This document shows positions 1-6,955 of a stretch of DNA of 26,416 nt, in pieces. The notes under the pieces are model-generated. The model ran no database searches, was not told where the DNA came from, and was given only the letters and a program-made list of their open reading frames with translations. Source of the stretch: Candidatus Uhrbacteria bacterium (lineage in GTDB: Bacteria; Patescibacteriota; Patescibacteriia; 2-12-FULL-60-25). The stretch lies in assembly GCA_023246415.1 (NCBI GenBank), contig JAHFIK010000012.1, forward strand, positions 1-26,416, read 5' to 3'. The position numbers were made by a program, and so were the translations under genes. The first letter of the stretch is position 1; each line of letters opens with the position of its first letter.

Positions 1-306
1 GAGTTCCGGCCGCGTAAAACTGTCGTGGGAGATGCGCGACATCAGGTGAATATCGCGGACGTTCGTTTTCTTTTTGATATCCGTGAGGATCGAATGCCCA
101 AAATGGACGTACTCATGCTTTTTCGAGACCGGGAGGTGCTTTAAGAATGGGATATTCGCTTTTTGGACGTTCACTTTAAAGAAGCAGTCCATGAACGCAT
201 AGCGCCGTTTCTTCGCATCCATCAGATGCCCATTGAAGTACCACCATTCCACAATGGTATTGTGCGATCCGTGGTCTTTTGGAAAGGAAAGAGGAGGATG
301 TTTCAT
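1..306 (-). CDS. AttH/CrtC-like lipocalin-fold protein, partial (C-terminus off the left edge)
   Basis: Reading the minus strand from the ATG at 304-306 gives 102 open codons that run off the window. The N-terminus contains FPKDHGSHNTIVEWWYFNGH, matching the DHG.H....EWWY.NG.L signature of the AttH / carotenoid 1,2-hydratase (CrtC) N-terminal domain, followed by RYAFMDCFFKV. The family has a double lipocalin-like barrel; CrtC adds water to carotenoids, but most members are uncharacterised secreted or lipid-related proteins, so no reaction is assigned. The frame stays open upstream of the ATG through the heptamer array at 386-417, so a longer N-terminus (for example GTG near 343) is possible. 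No clear Shine-Dalgarno site is visible. The strand call rests on the conserved motif; the plus-strand frames here show nothing recognisable. Confidence 0.68.
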   Translation of the reverse strand, partial: MKHPPLSFPKDHGSHNTIVEWWYFNGHLMDAKKRRYAFMDCFFKVNVQKANIPFLKHLPVSKKHEYVHFGHSILTDIKKKTNVRDIHLMSRISHDSFTRPEL

Positions 307-385
307 GCGGAAGATGATACCGCAATCGTTCAGGAGGGGCACGCCGTCGCGCGCCCCAGGAAGGTACGTGATGGTGAAGGGCAGA

Positions 386-417
386 ATTACGGATTGCGGA
401 TTGCGGATTACGGATTG
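386..417. repeat. Tandem heptamer array ATTRCGG (4.5 units)
   Basis: Units run ATTACGG, ATTGCGG, ATTGCGG, ATTACGG, then ATTG. It lies in the 5' region of the AttH-like gene and belongs to the 7-8-base tandem-word style seen in many gaps of this window. Confidence 0.8.
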
Positions 418-457
418 TTGAAAGAGATGGATGACAGGAAACGAGAGAAACGATGAC

Positions 458-639
458 TTTGTCATTCTGAGCGAAGCGAAGAATCCCTTTCTAGAGTCGA
501 GTAATAGGCATGCTCGCACAAACTTTTTTGCAAACGGTCTCGCAGAGTCCTCTACGAGACCGTTTTTGAAAGAGTCTGTATTCAATGCTTTCTTTTTAGA
601 AACTGGAAAGGGATTCTTCGCTTCGCTCAGAATGACAAA
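458..639. repeat. MITE-like element with 34-bp perfect inverted ends and an inner hairpin
   Basis: Left arm 458-491 and right arm 606-639 are exact reverse complements. They contain GTCATTCTGAGCGAAGCG and end inward in GAATCCCTTTC. The 114 bases between hold a perfect 11-bp stem (532-542 with 555-565, AAACGGTCTCG) followed by TTTTT, which could act as an intrinsic terminator on the plus strand. No transposase is inside. The inward arm ends resemble those of the elements at 21984-22280 and 24218-24340. Confidence 0.75.
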
Positions 640-677
640 AGAGGGGGGTAAACTCGCTAAAGGTTCTTGTACAACAA

Positions 678-697
678 AGAGCGTCTCGCGACGCTCT
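678..697 (-). terminator. Likely intrinsic terminator of the SdpR/SdpI operon
   Basis: An 8-bp stem AGAGCGTC/GACGCTCT has a TCGC loop. On the minus strand it is followed by a T-rich stretch (TTTGTTGT). It lies about 50 bases past the SdpI-like stop codon. Confidence 0.5.
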
Positions 698-702
698 CCG
701 TT

Positions 703-759
703 CTTAACTCTTAACTCTTAACTCTTAACTCGTGACTCGTGACTTATGATTTCGTGACT
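703..759. repeat. Tandem heptamers CTTAACT x4 then CGTGACT x3
   Basis: CTTAACT units at 703-730 are followed by CGTGACT at 731-744 and 753-759. The array runs into the last codons of the SdpI-like gene, so the C-terminal VTKS and the stop codon are read from repeat DNA. No inverted partner is seen nearby. Confidence 0.8.
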
Positions 760-1472
760 CGCCCTCGCTTCTTCATCGCCAGGACATACGAATAGATGAG
801 CGGCACGAACGAGATCAGGACGACGGTCGACATCATGAGCACGAAGAGGGCGATCTGCGAATGGACCGTGAGTCCGGTAATGAGAATCGCGATGCCGCCA
901 AGGACGAACATCCAACCAGCAAGTCGCTGACTCTTGTTCCAGATTTCCGGATCTTCAAGCGTCCACGGGGTCCGAAGTCCAATAAACCAGTTCTGACGGA
1001 TCTTGCCCATGTAGTTTCCAAGGATGATGAACAGAACACCCATGGCAACGGTGATCCCGGGGCCGATGATGTCATTATGGGCCGGGACCATCGCGGCATA
1101 GAACATCAGTGATTCGATGTACACGAAGAACGCGGCGAGCGCGATTTGAATCGCGGCATACGGTTTTCGGAACAGCGCATATTGATTCCGTTTTGGATCA
1201 ATGCGTTCGAGAATCGGAAACAGGATGGCGAAGAGGATGATCATGCCGGGGATGAGCGCGGCACCGAACCATCGCGGTGACCAGCCATTCGGTTTTCCTT
1301 CAAGGCCCCAGTGCGTTGGCATCGGATCGGGGAGATGTGGGTACACGATCAGGGCAATGAGGATTGAAACGGCCGCCAGAATCCAGACCGTCGCAACCGT
1401 GCGTTTCGGATTTTGTTCTTGGATGTCGCCTGTCTGAAGATCAGTTGGCGCTTGGGGTGTCGGGGTGATCAT
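744..1472 (-). CDS. SdpI-family membrane protein with DUF1648 region
   Basis: A 242-residue integral membrane protein. The N-terminal third has the DUF1648-type motif PTHWGLEGKPNGW after the first membrane segment, and the C-terminal half has the SdpI signature GKIRQNWFIGLRTPWTLEDP then WNKSQRLAGW. I see about six hydrophobic segments. In Bacillus, SdpI confers immunity to a killing peptide and signals to the repressor SdpR. Many bacteria carry SdpR/SdpI pairs of unknown role, so the immunity function is not assumed here. The ATG at 1472 is chosen because the hydrophilic N-terminus and the overlap with the upstream repressor gene (32 bases) fit a coupled operon. The longer open frame up to 1589 is antisense-like, low-complexity sequence inside the repressor gene. 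Confidence 0.85.
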   Translation of the reverse strand: MITPTPQAPTDLQTGDIQEQNPKRTVATVWILAAVSILIALIVYPHLPDPMPTHWGLEGKPNGWSPRWFGAALIPGMIILFAILFPILERIDPKRNQYALFRKPYAAIQIALAAFFVYIESLMFYAAMVPAHNDIIGPGITVAMGVLFIILGNYMGKIRQNWFIGLRTPWTLEDPEIWNKSQRLAGWMFVLGGIAILITGLTVHSQIALFVLMMSTVVLISFVPLIYSYVLAMKKRGRVTKS

Positions 1473-1725
1473 ATGAGAAAAAATTGAGGATGAAGGCTTC
1501 CGCCTCTTCAAAGACGGAGAGATTGAGGGAGTACACGATGAATTGCCCGTTCCGTTCAGGAACGACGAGACCGGCTCGCTTGAGCGCATCTAAGTGGTGC
1601 GACAGCGATGGTTGCGTCATGTGAACGTGCTCGAGGATGTCCGTAACGGTCAGATCCTTCTCCTTGAGGAGTTGAAGGATCTTTCGCCGTGTTGGATCCG
1701 AGAGGGCTTTAAAGACGGAGTCCAT
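1441..1725 (-). CDS. ArsR/SdpR-family winged-helix repressor
   Basis: A 94-residue ArsR-type regulator. It starts MDSVFKALSDPTRRKILQLL, the typical first helices of the family, and continues with the recognition region MTQPSLSHHLDALKRAGLV and a wing ending in QFIVYSLN. It lacks the Cys metal-binding motif of classical ArsR, which fits the SdpR-type subgroup that pairs with SdpI membrane proteins. The gene overlaps the SdpI-like gene by 32 bases, so both are probably one transcript. A palindrome sits directly on its promoter (1739-1756), so autorepression is likely by inference. The start codon lies about 5 bases after the predicted transcription start, so the mRNA would be almost leaderless; no Shine-Dalgarno site is present. 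Confidence 0.9.
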   Translation of the reverse strand: MDSVFKALSDPTRRKILQLLKEKDLTVTDILEHVHMTQPSLSHHLDALKRAGLVVPERNGQFIVYSLNLSVFEEAEAFILNFFSYDHPDTPSAN

Positions 1726-1736
1726 AGGTAGTTAGA

Positions 1737-1765
1737 AGTATAGACAAACGTCTATATATTGTCAA
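1737..1765 (-). promoter_or_regulatory. SdpR/SdpI promoter with overlapping operator palindrome
   Basis: On the minus strand: TTGACA (1760-1765), a 17-base spacer, and TATACT (1737-1742). The inverted repeat TATAGAC-AAAC-GTCTATA (1739-1756) covers the -10 box and most of the spacer, which is the expected place for an autorepressor operator. Eleven bases separate the -10 box from the ATG. Confidence 0.8.
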
Positions 1766-1776
1766 GGGGGCAATCA

Positions 1777-1853
1777 GGTCCGTAGGTCCGTACGTCCGTA
1801 GGTCCGTAGGGAGATCCGACATACGGACCTACGGACCCACGGACGTACGGACT
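1777..1853. repeat. Tandem-word hairpin, GGTCCGTA family
   Basis: Four octamers of the GGTCCGTA type (1777-1808) face four reverse-complement octamers (1822-1853) across a 13-base loop; the 32-bp arms differ at about four positions. It lies between two divergent genes, so it is not simply a gene-end terminator. The same word makes the hairpin at 18755-18843. Confidence 0.85.
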
Positions 1854-1872
1854 TGAAATGAGCAAAGAAGCC

Positions 1873-1901
1873 TTGACAAAACAGGCATTTTTATGTATGT
1901 T
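1873..1901 (+). promoter_or_regulatory. Promoter of the Ser/Thr kinase gene
   Basis: TTGACA (1873-1878), 17 bases, TATGTT (1896-1901). The spacer carries CATTTT at the same offset as in the promoters at 14042-14070 and 15597-15625. The predicted leader is about 75 bases. Confidence 0.65.
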
Positions 1902-1981
1902 CCTTCTCTTCTGCCCGCCATCCTGGCGTGTGCAGTTGAACGTAATTTTGACCTTTGAAGAAAAGGGAAAGTGAGGCACAC

Positions 1982-3559
1982 GTGGCCAGTATTCATCCAG
2001 GCACGGTTATTGGAGAACGGTATGAAATTAAGGATCTGCTCGGGGAAGGCGGAATGGGAAGTGTTTACCGAGCGCGCGATCTCAAAACGGGTCAAACCGT
2101 TGCGGTGAAGTTCCTCAACGATCGCATTGTCACCATGCTCTGCACACAGACGTCTGGTGAAGGAACGAAAGAGATCGGCAAACTTGTGCAGCGTTTTCGT
2201 CGCGAGGCCGGTTTTCACGTCGGCATTCGTCAGGTCAATATCGCACGAGGACTTGATGTCATTGAAATGGCAATCCCCGGAAGCGAACTGACCGTTCCGG
2301 TGCTGATCTATGAGTTCATTGAGGGCAAGTCGCTTGCAGATGAACTCTACCTGTTGGCAGAGCCGCTCGGATTGATCTATTGCGTGGATGGATCGTATCG
2401 ATTCTTCACGCCTGAAGAGCGACCGGTCGAATTGGATCATCCGCTCATGCCGATTCGGGACATCATGACGATCTTTTTCGAAGTCCTGAATGGCGTGACG
2501 CATCTGCACACCATCACGGGGTTCGATGATGGTCGGTCCATCATTCATCGTGATCTGAAGCCGGAAAATATCATGTTGAGCCGGCTTCCGAACGGAATGC
2601 CACACGGGATCAAAGTGGTTGATCTCGGGGTTGCTGGAGTCTCGGATGCCCTGCGTCTGAATTCAACCAATTCGGGCACGCGGCTGACCAAGGAAACGAC
2701 CGTCTTGGGAACACCGGCGTATATGCCGCTTCAACAGTTCATGGAGCCGAACAAGCCACTTCCAATGTTTGATACCTATGCATTGGGCGTGATCTTGTTC
2801 CAAGCGCTGACGGGACGCCTCCCGTATGCGGATTTGACGGCGCATCAAGTTGTTGGACAGCTCGTCGCGGCACAGCAGTATTACGATCCGTGCAAATACG
2901 CACGCGGCATTCCCGCGTCGCTTCAGCGGATCGTCCTTCGGGCGACCTCTCGAGTGATGGAGGGGCGTCCAAGCCAGCCAGATGAAGGTCCGTATCGGAA
3001 TGGGTCAGAGATGCTGTGCGATCTGCGCAAGGCATCGTATGAATTTATTCCAGGTTCGGACAACGCGAACACGATGAGCGGAGCGCCAACGATCAATGCA
3101 AGTCTCGGCAACATGGGTGCGATGCGGCGAGTTCCTCAGCCGTCAATTCCAGCGCCCCCACGCAACCCTCAGATGATCGTTCCTCCTCCGAGTCCGCCCC
3201 CGCAACCCGTGGTGGCTTCCGTGCAGAAAAGCACGACTCCGGGATGGCTCATTATTCTGATGGTTGTTCTGCTCATCAGCGGCGCAACGATCACGATGAA
3301 GGTGCTGACGTCCAAAAAGACGACATCTCCTTCACCTGATATGGTTGATCGGACCGCTCAATCCATGAACGGCGCAAATCGACCATCCTCAAGCGGCGAT
3401 GCGAACCGTTCGGTACAGCTTGAAGCGGTCGGTGCACTGTGCGACTCGGCGATACGGATTCAGTCAACGCGTCCTGCGGAAGCACGCAGGAAGATTGCGG
3501 AAGCGAAGAAGATGTTCCCGGATGTCTTTCTGAGCTCGCCGAAGTGCAGGGGACTGTAG
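1982..3559 (+). CDS. PknB-like transmembrane Ser/Thr protein kinase
   Basis: A 525-residue kinase from the GTG at 1982, which has GTGAGG about 7 bases upstream; a TTG at 1955 would add 9 residues. The kinase domain (about 10-330) has the glycine loop GEGGMG (21-26), the VAVK lysine (K43), HRDLKPEN with catalytic D191, and DLG in place of DFG (D214). The usual APE is not clear; GTPAYMPLQQF stands there. A segment of about 45 residues is inserted before the HRD helix (SLADELYLLAE to ELDHP). A Pro-rich linker (about 385-415) leads to one membrane segment starting near GW 421-422, then about 85 extracytoplasmic residues with no PASTA repeats visible. It would phosphorylate cytoplasmic targets in response to an unknown outer signal. 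It has its own promoter and terminator. Confidence 0.9.
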   Translation: MASIHPGTVIGERYEIKDLLGEGGMGSVYRARDLKTGQTVAVKFLNDRIVTMLCTQTSGEGTKEIGKLVQRFRREAGFHVGIRQVNIARGLDVIEMAIPGSELTVPVLIYEFIEGKSLADELYLLAEPLGLIYCVDGSYRFFTPEERPVELDHPLMPIRDIMTIFFEVLNGVTHLHTITGFDDGRSIIHRDLKPENIMLSRLPNGMPHGIKVVDLGVAGVSDALRLNSTNSGTRLTKETTVLGTPAYMPLQQFMEPNKPLPMFDTYALGVILFQALTGRLPYADLTAHQVVGQLVAAQQYYDPCKYARGIPASLQRIVLRATSRVMEGRPSQPDEGPYRNGSEMLCDLRKASYEFIPGSDNANTMSGAPTINASLGNMGAMRRVPQPSIPAPPRNPQMIVPPPSPPPQPVVASVQKSTTPGWLIILMVVLLISGATITMKVLTSKKTTSPSPDMVDRTAQSMNGANRPSSSGDANRSVQLEAVGALCDSAIRIQSTRPAEARRKIAEAKKMFPDVFLSSPKCRGL

Positions 3560-3586
3560 GCGTCACAGTTCCCTTTTTACTCCACC

Positions 3587-3630
3587 ACCCGTCAGTCCAA
3601 TCTTGGATTGACGGGTGTGTTGTTTTTTTT
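3587..3630 (+). terminator. Intrinsic terminator of the kinase gene
   Basis: A 14-bp stem with one G-T pair (ACCCGTCAGTCCAA, loop TC) is followed by GTGTTG and eight T residues. Confidence 0.9.
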
Positions 3631-3778
3631 CGTTGCGTCCCTCTTCGCGATGCGCTTCGGGGGACACGTTTATTCATCGTGAAGTTTATTTTGAATATCG
3701 TGATAGATCGTTGACTAGCGGTTCGTCCAACGGCATCCGACCTGTCCCCCGAAGCGCATCGTGAAGAGGGACGCAACG
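3631..3778. repeat. 148-bp element with 36-bp inverted ends
   Basis: Arms 3631-3666 and 3743-3778 are reverse complements with one mismatch and include CCCTCTTCGCGATGCGCTTC. The 76-base core has no gene. It starts immediately after the T-run of the kinase terminator, which suggests an inserted MITE-like unit. Confidence 0.75.
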
Positions 3779-3788
3779 GATACGCATC

Positions 3789-3817
3789 TTGTTCCCGGTG
3801 CTCATGGCAGGTACTGT
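3789..3817 (+). promoter_or_regulatory. Possible ruvA promoter
   Basis: TTGTTC (3789-3794), 17 bases, TACTGT (3812-3817). Only 14 bases separate the -10 box from the ruvA ATG, so the leader would be about 8 bases. Confidence 0.5.
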
Positions 3818-3831
3818 ATTCAGGCACTCAT

Positions 3832-4389
3832 ATGATTGGCTCGCTCCGCGGTACGATTCTCGACGTGACCCCGACAGATCTCCTGCTTGAGGTGGCTGGG
3901 GTCGGCTATCGCATCGTGGTGGCTCCGGCGACGCTCGCAAAATATCGCACGCAAGAGGCGTGCTTTTTATATATCCATGATCACATTCGGGAAGATGCGC
4001 ATGATCTGTATGGATTTACAGGGAAGGATGAACTCTCGCTGTTTGAGCGATTGATCAGCGTCTCTGGCGTGGGTCCAAAAGTTGGGCTCGCGATCCTCTC
4101 GCTGGGGAGTGCAGAAACCGTTAAGCGCGCGATCATGTCTGGCGATTTGAGTACGCTCACATCGGTCTCCGGGGTTGGAACGAAAATTGCGCAAAAAGTG
4201 ATTCTTGAATTAAAAGGTCAGCTCGTTGATCTCGAAAGCGCGAGTGGTCCGGATCGCGAAGTCATCGATGCGCTCGTCGCGCTCGGCTATTCGATGAGTC
4301 AGGCCAAGGAAGCGATGAAACGCGTCTCACCAGAGACGTCCGATGTCTCACTGCGCGTGAAGGAAGCGCTGAGGAATTTAAGTTCGTAG
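3832..4389 (+). CDS. ruvA: Holliday junction branch-migration protein RuvA
   Basis: A 185-residue RuvA. It starts MIGSLRGTILD and shows the OB-fold N-terminal domain with GVGYRI, then two helix-hairpin-helix motifs (ISVSGVGPKVGLAILS near 81-96 and VSGVGTKIAQKVILELK near 113-129), then a flexible linker and the C-terminal domain III (ALVALGYSMSQAKEAM) that touches RuvB. RuvA tetramers hold the Holliday junction while RuvB pumps DNA. No ruvB or ruvC is in the window. The start has no Shine-Dalgarno site; a promoter-like pair ends 14 bases upstream, suggesting a near-leaderless mRNA. The stop codon TAG is part of the following GTAGTACG repeat. Confidence 0.96.
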   Translation: MIGSLRGTILDVTPTDLLLEVAGVGYRIVVAPATLAKYRTQEACFLYIHDHIREDAHDLYGFTGKDELSLFERLISVSGVGPKVGLAILSLGSAETVKRAIMSGDLSTLTSVSGVGTKIAQKVILELKGQLVDLESASGPDREVIDALVALGYSMSQAKEAMKRVSPETSDVSLRVKEALRNLSS

Positions 4390-4395
4390 TACGTA

Positions 4396-4462
4396 GTACG
4401 TGGTGCGTCGTGCGTGGTGCGTCGGATTTTTTCCCACGCACCACGCACCACGCACCACGCAC
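4396..4462. repeat. Tandem-word hairpin, GTGCGTGG family
   Basis: Arms 4396-4425 and 4433-4462 pair over 30 positions with three mismatches; the loop is T-rich. The hairpin lies entirely between the ruvA stop and the next ATG, which follows the right arm by five bases. Confidence 0.85.
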
Positions 4463-4467
4463 CCGGC

Positions 4468-5478
4468 ATGATCCAATCCATCACTGATCAAAAACCCTGG
4501 GACCGCTTCATGAGCGGTCAGTTAGGTTCTCCATTTACCCAATCCTGGGCATGGGGAGCATTTCGCATGTCTCAGGGGTTTCAGGTGGAACGGCTTGCGC
4601 TGGTGGATGATCAGGGAAAGTGGCTTGCAGCGGCCTCATTCGCCTTTCATCGTAAGCCGCTGTTCGGGGGATTTTGGTATGCCCAGCGCGGACCGGTGAT
4701 TCGAAAAGATCTTCATCCGCGAACAAAGGAGATCCTGTCTCAATTTGTCGAAGCACTGCAGAAACGGGGGCTTTCACGTCGCGCGCTGTTTTGGCGTCTT
4801 GAACCCGCGATTGAGCGCAAGCAGGAGGCGGAGCCGTTTGATACCACGTTTGTTCGCGTCCGTTCGTATCAGCCATCCGCAACGAGCATGCTTGAGCTGA
4901 CCAAAACAGAAAATGAACTGTTGGATCGCATGCACGAAAAGACGCGTTACAATATTCGGCTTGCGGAACGAAAAGGGGTTCGCGTCCGGTCTGCCGCAGA
5001 CGCAGACGCGATTGAGATTTTCTTGAAACTGAACACGGAAACCGCAACCCGAGACCATTTTCTGTCTCAGCCCGCATCCTATATTCGCTCAACGGTGGAA
5101 TTTCTCGCGAAACAAGGGATGGCAACGGTTCGCATCGCGGAGCTTGATGGCGTGCCATTGGCAGCAAATGTGGAAATTTCATTCGGCGATACCGTGACTT
5201 ACCTCTACGGCGCATCATCGAACATGAAACGAAATGTGATGGCCCCATTCGCGCTCCATTGGGACGCGATCCGCGCCGCCAAAGCCGCGGGTCATCTCTT
5301 TTATGATTTTTACGGGACGAATCCGGAGTCCCCGACGTCCCCCGCCTATAAGCCGTCCTGGGAGGGGATCACCCGTTTCAAGCTTGGGTGGGGCGGTGCG
5401 CGCGTGGAATACGTTGGGACATATGAGAAGCCAATGAACGCGTTTTTGTATCGGATCGTACGGAAGATCGTTCGGTGA
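4468..5478 (+). CDS. FemAB-family (lipid II bridge) aminoacyltransferase
   Basis: A 336-residue FemA/FemB/FemX-type protein of the double-GNAT fold. Family landmarks include SPFTQSWAWGAFRMSQGF and FWYAQRGPVIRK in the first lobe, MHEKTRYNIRLAERKGVRVR at the lobe junction, and in the second lobe YLYGASSNMKRNVMAPFALH, YDFYGTNPE and FKLGWGG...YVGTYEKPMN near the end. These enzymes transfer amino acids from aminoacyl-tRNA to the peptidoglycan stem peptide; the amino acid used here cannot be told. The ATG at 4468 is chosen because the upstream in-frame sequence is the repeat hairpin. There is no Shine-Dalgarno site: the five bases before ATG follow directly on the hairpin. Expression may depend on read-through from ruvA. 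Confidence 0.9.
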   Translation: MIQSITDQKPWDRFMSGQLGSPFTQSWAWGAFRMSQGFQVERLALVDDQGKWLAAASFAFHRKPLFGGFWYAQRGPVIRKDLHPRTKEILSQFVEALQKRGLSRRALFWRLEPAIERKQEAEPFDTTFVRVRSYQPSATSMLELTKTENELLDRMHEKTRYNIRLAERKGVRVRSAADADAIEIFLKLNTETATRDHFLSQPASYIRSTVEFLAKQGMATVRIAELDGVPLAANVEISFGDTVTYLYGASSNMKRNVMAPFALHWDAIRAAKAAGHLFYDFYGTNPESPTSPAYKPSWEGITRFKLGWGGARVEYVGTYEKPMNAFLYRIVRKIVR

Positions 5479-5489
5479 ATTTTAATTTT

Positions 5490-5567
5490 GGTGAGTCGGA
5501 AAGTATGTGAGTAGGTGAGTAGGCCGGATCCGGCCTACTCACCTACTCACATACTTTCCGACTCACC
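5490..5567. repeat. Perfect 78-nt palindrome, GTGAGTAG family
   Basis: Every base of 5490-5567 matches its mirror partner around a central GGATCC. The arms are built from GTGAGTAG-like octamers. It follows the FemAB stop by 11 bases and is probably a transcription end or an RNA-end stabiliser. Confidence 0.9.
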
Positions 5568-5601
5568 TCGTATCCGACTACTCTGTTGAGCGCAAATACC
5601 G

Positions 5602-5607
5602 TATACT
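5602..5607 (+). promoter_or_regulatory. -10 box of the pilB operon
   Basis: TATACT ends 12 bases before the pilB ATG; the expected transcription start is about six bases before the start codon. The -35 region is weak. No Shine-Dalgarno site is present. Confidence 0.55.
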
Positions 5608-5619
5608 CAAAGACATCGT

Positions 5620-6918
5620 ATGGCGAAAGCAGGCGAGGGGAAAGCCGCCGAAGACGTGCAGCTAGATTTTGCTTCTCTCATTGAGGGAAGTATTCAGCAA
5701 GCGCGAAAATTAAAAGTGGTTGAAGGGGTGGAAGAATTGGAAAAGGTGACGTCCATCACGCAGCTGACGAATTTGATTTTGGAAAAGGCATGGAAGTCTG
5801 GAACTTCCGATATTCACATTGACCCGCAAGAGGATTCCGTTATCGTCCGATACCGTATTGACGGGATTCTGTACGATGTCCTTTCACTGAAAAAAGAAGT
5901 CCACCCACTGATCATTTCACGCGTGAAAGTGCTTTCCGCCCTGCGAACGGATGAACACTACATTGCCCAAGACGGTCGATTCCGATTCTCCTTGGGGAAT
6001 GAGAGCATTGACCTTCGCGTGTCCATGATCCCGACGTATCACGGTGAGAACATCGTCATGCGTTTGTTGGTCGGCGGAGCAAAGGCCCTGTCGCTGGAAG
6101 ATCTCGGTTTCGCGGATCGCGATTTGAAGATGATTCAGAAGTATATCCGCAAGCCATACGGCATGATTCTGGCCACGGGTCCGACAGGGTCCGGAAAAAC
6201 GACAACGCTCTATTCCGTGCTTCGCATTTTGAACTCGCGCGACGTTTCCATCGTGACGATTGAAGATCCGATTGAGTTCGCGATTTCCGGCATTACGCAG
6301 ATTCAGGTCAATACGGCTGCGAACCTCACATTCTCTGCCGGTCTTCGATCCATCGTTCGCCAAGATCCAAACACCTGTCTTGTCGGAGAGATTCGCGATA
6401 AAGAAACAGCGAGCATTGCGGTGAACGCGGCCATGACCGGACACTTGCTGCTTTCCACGCTGCACACGAACGACGCCGCCACCACACTTCCGCGGTTGCT
6501 GGATATGGGCATTGAACCGTTCCTGATCGCCTCGACCGTGAACATTGCCATCGGACAGCGTCTCGTTCGAAAATTGTGCCCGGATTGTCGCGAAACGTAT
6601 CGGATGACAAAAGATGAGTACGCTTCGCTGAAAGACATTATTTCAACGGAAGATGTGTTGGATCCGGATAAACCAATCTACCGCGCAAAGGGGTGCGATC
6701 TGTGTAATCACACAGGATATGTGAAGCGTATTGGGATTTATGAAGTCATGGAAGTCACCGAAACGCTCCGCACGTTGATTAAGGAACGCGCGAGCGCTGA
6801 CGATCTTCGACGGAAAGCGCGCGAGGAGGGAATGAAAACGATGATTGAAGATGGATTCCTGAAGGTTGCTTCTGGTGTGACCTCGATTGAAGAAATTCTG
6901 CGTGTTGTTCACGATTAA
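5620..6918 (+). CDS. pilB: Type IV pilus assembly ATPase PilB (GspE family)
   Basis: A 432-residue secretion ATPase that powers pilus extension at the inner face of the membrane. Visible motifs are SDIHIDP in the N2 domain, Walker A GPTGSGKTT (187-195), Asp box EDPIEF (215-220), Walker B LVGEIRD (254-260), His box LHTND (281-285), and a zinc-binding set C320, C323, C359, C362 typical of PilB/GspE and absent from PilT. At 432 residues it lacks the N-terminal MshEN/GSPII domain of longer PilB proteins. pilC follows after 37 bases on the same strand, then a pseudopilin, so this is the first gene of the pilus operon. Translation probably starts from a near-leaderless mRNA. Confidence 0.95.
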   Translation: MAKAGEGKAAEDVQLDFASLIEGSIQQARKLKVVEGVEELEKVTSITQLTNLILEKAWKSGTSDIHIDPQEDSVIVRYRIDGILYDVLSLKKEVHPLIISRVKVLSALRTDEHYIAQDGRFRFSLGNESIDLRVSMIPTYHGENIVMRLLVGGAKALSLEDLGFADRDLKMIQKYIRKPYGMILATGPTGSGKTTTLYSVLRILNSRDVSIVTIEDPIEFAISGITQIQVNTAANLTFSAGLRSIVRQDPNTCLVGEIRDKETASIAVNAAMTGHLLLSTLHTNDAATTLPRLLDMGIEPFLIASTVNIAIGQRLVRKLCPDCRETYRMTKDEYASLKDIISTEDVLDPDKPIYRAKGCDLCNHTGYVKRIGIYEVMEVTETLRTLIKERASADDLRRKAREEGMKTMIEDGFLKVASGVTSIEEILRVVHD

Positions 6919-6955
6919 TTCGTTTCACGATGCTGCCCTTCCCGTTGTCTGTTGT

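Noticed and set aside
163..456. 97-residue plus-strand frame at the left edge
   Set aside because: It is antisense to the AttH/CrtC-like motif on the minus strand, which has the clear family signature.
4535..5248. 237-residue minus-strand frame
   Set aside because: It is the antisense of the FemAB gene and has no recognisable domain.
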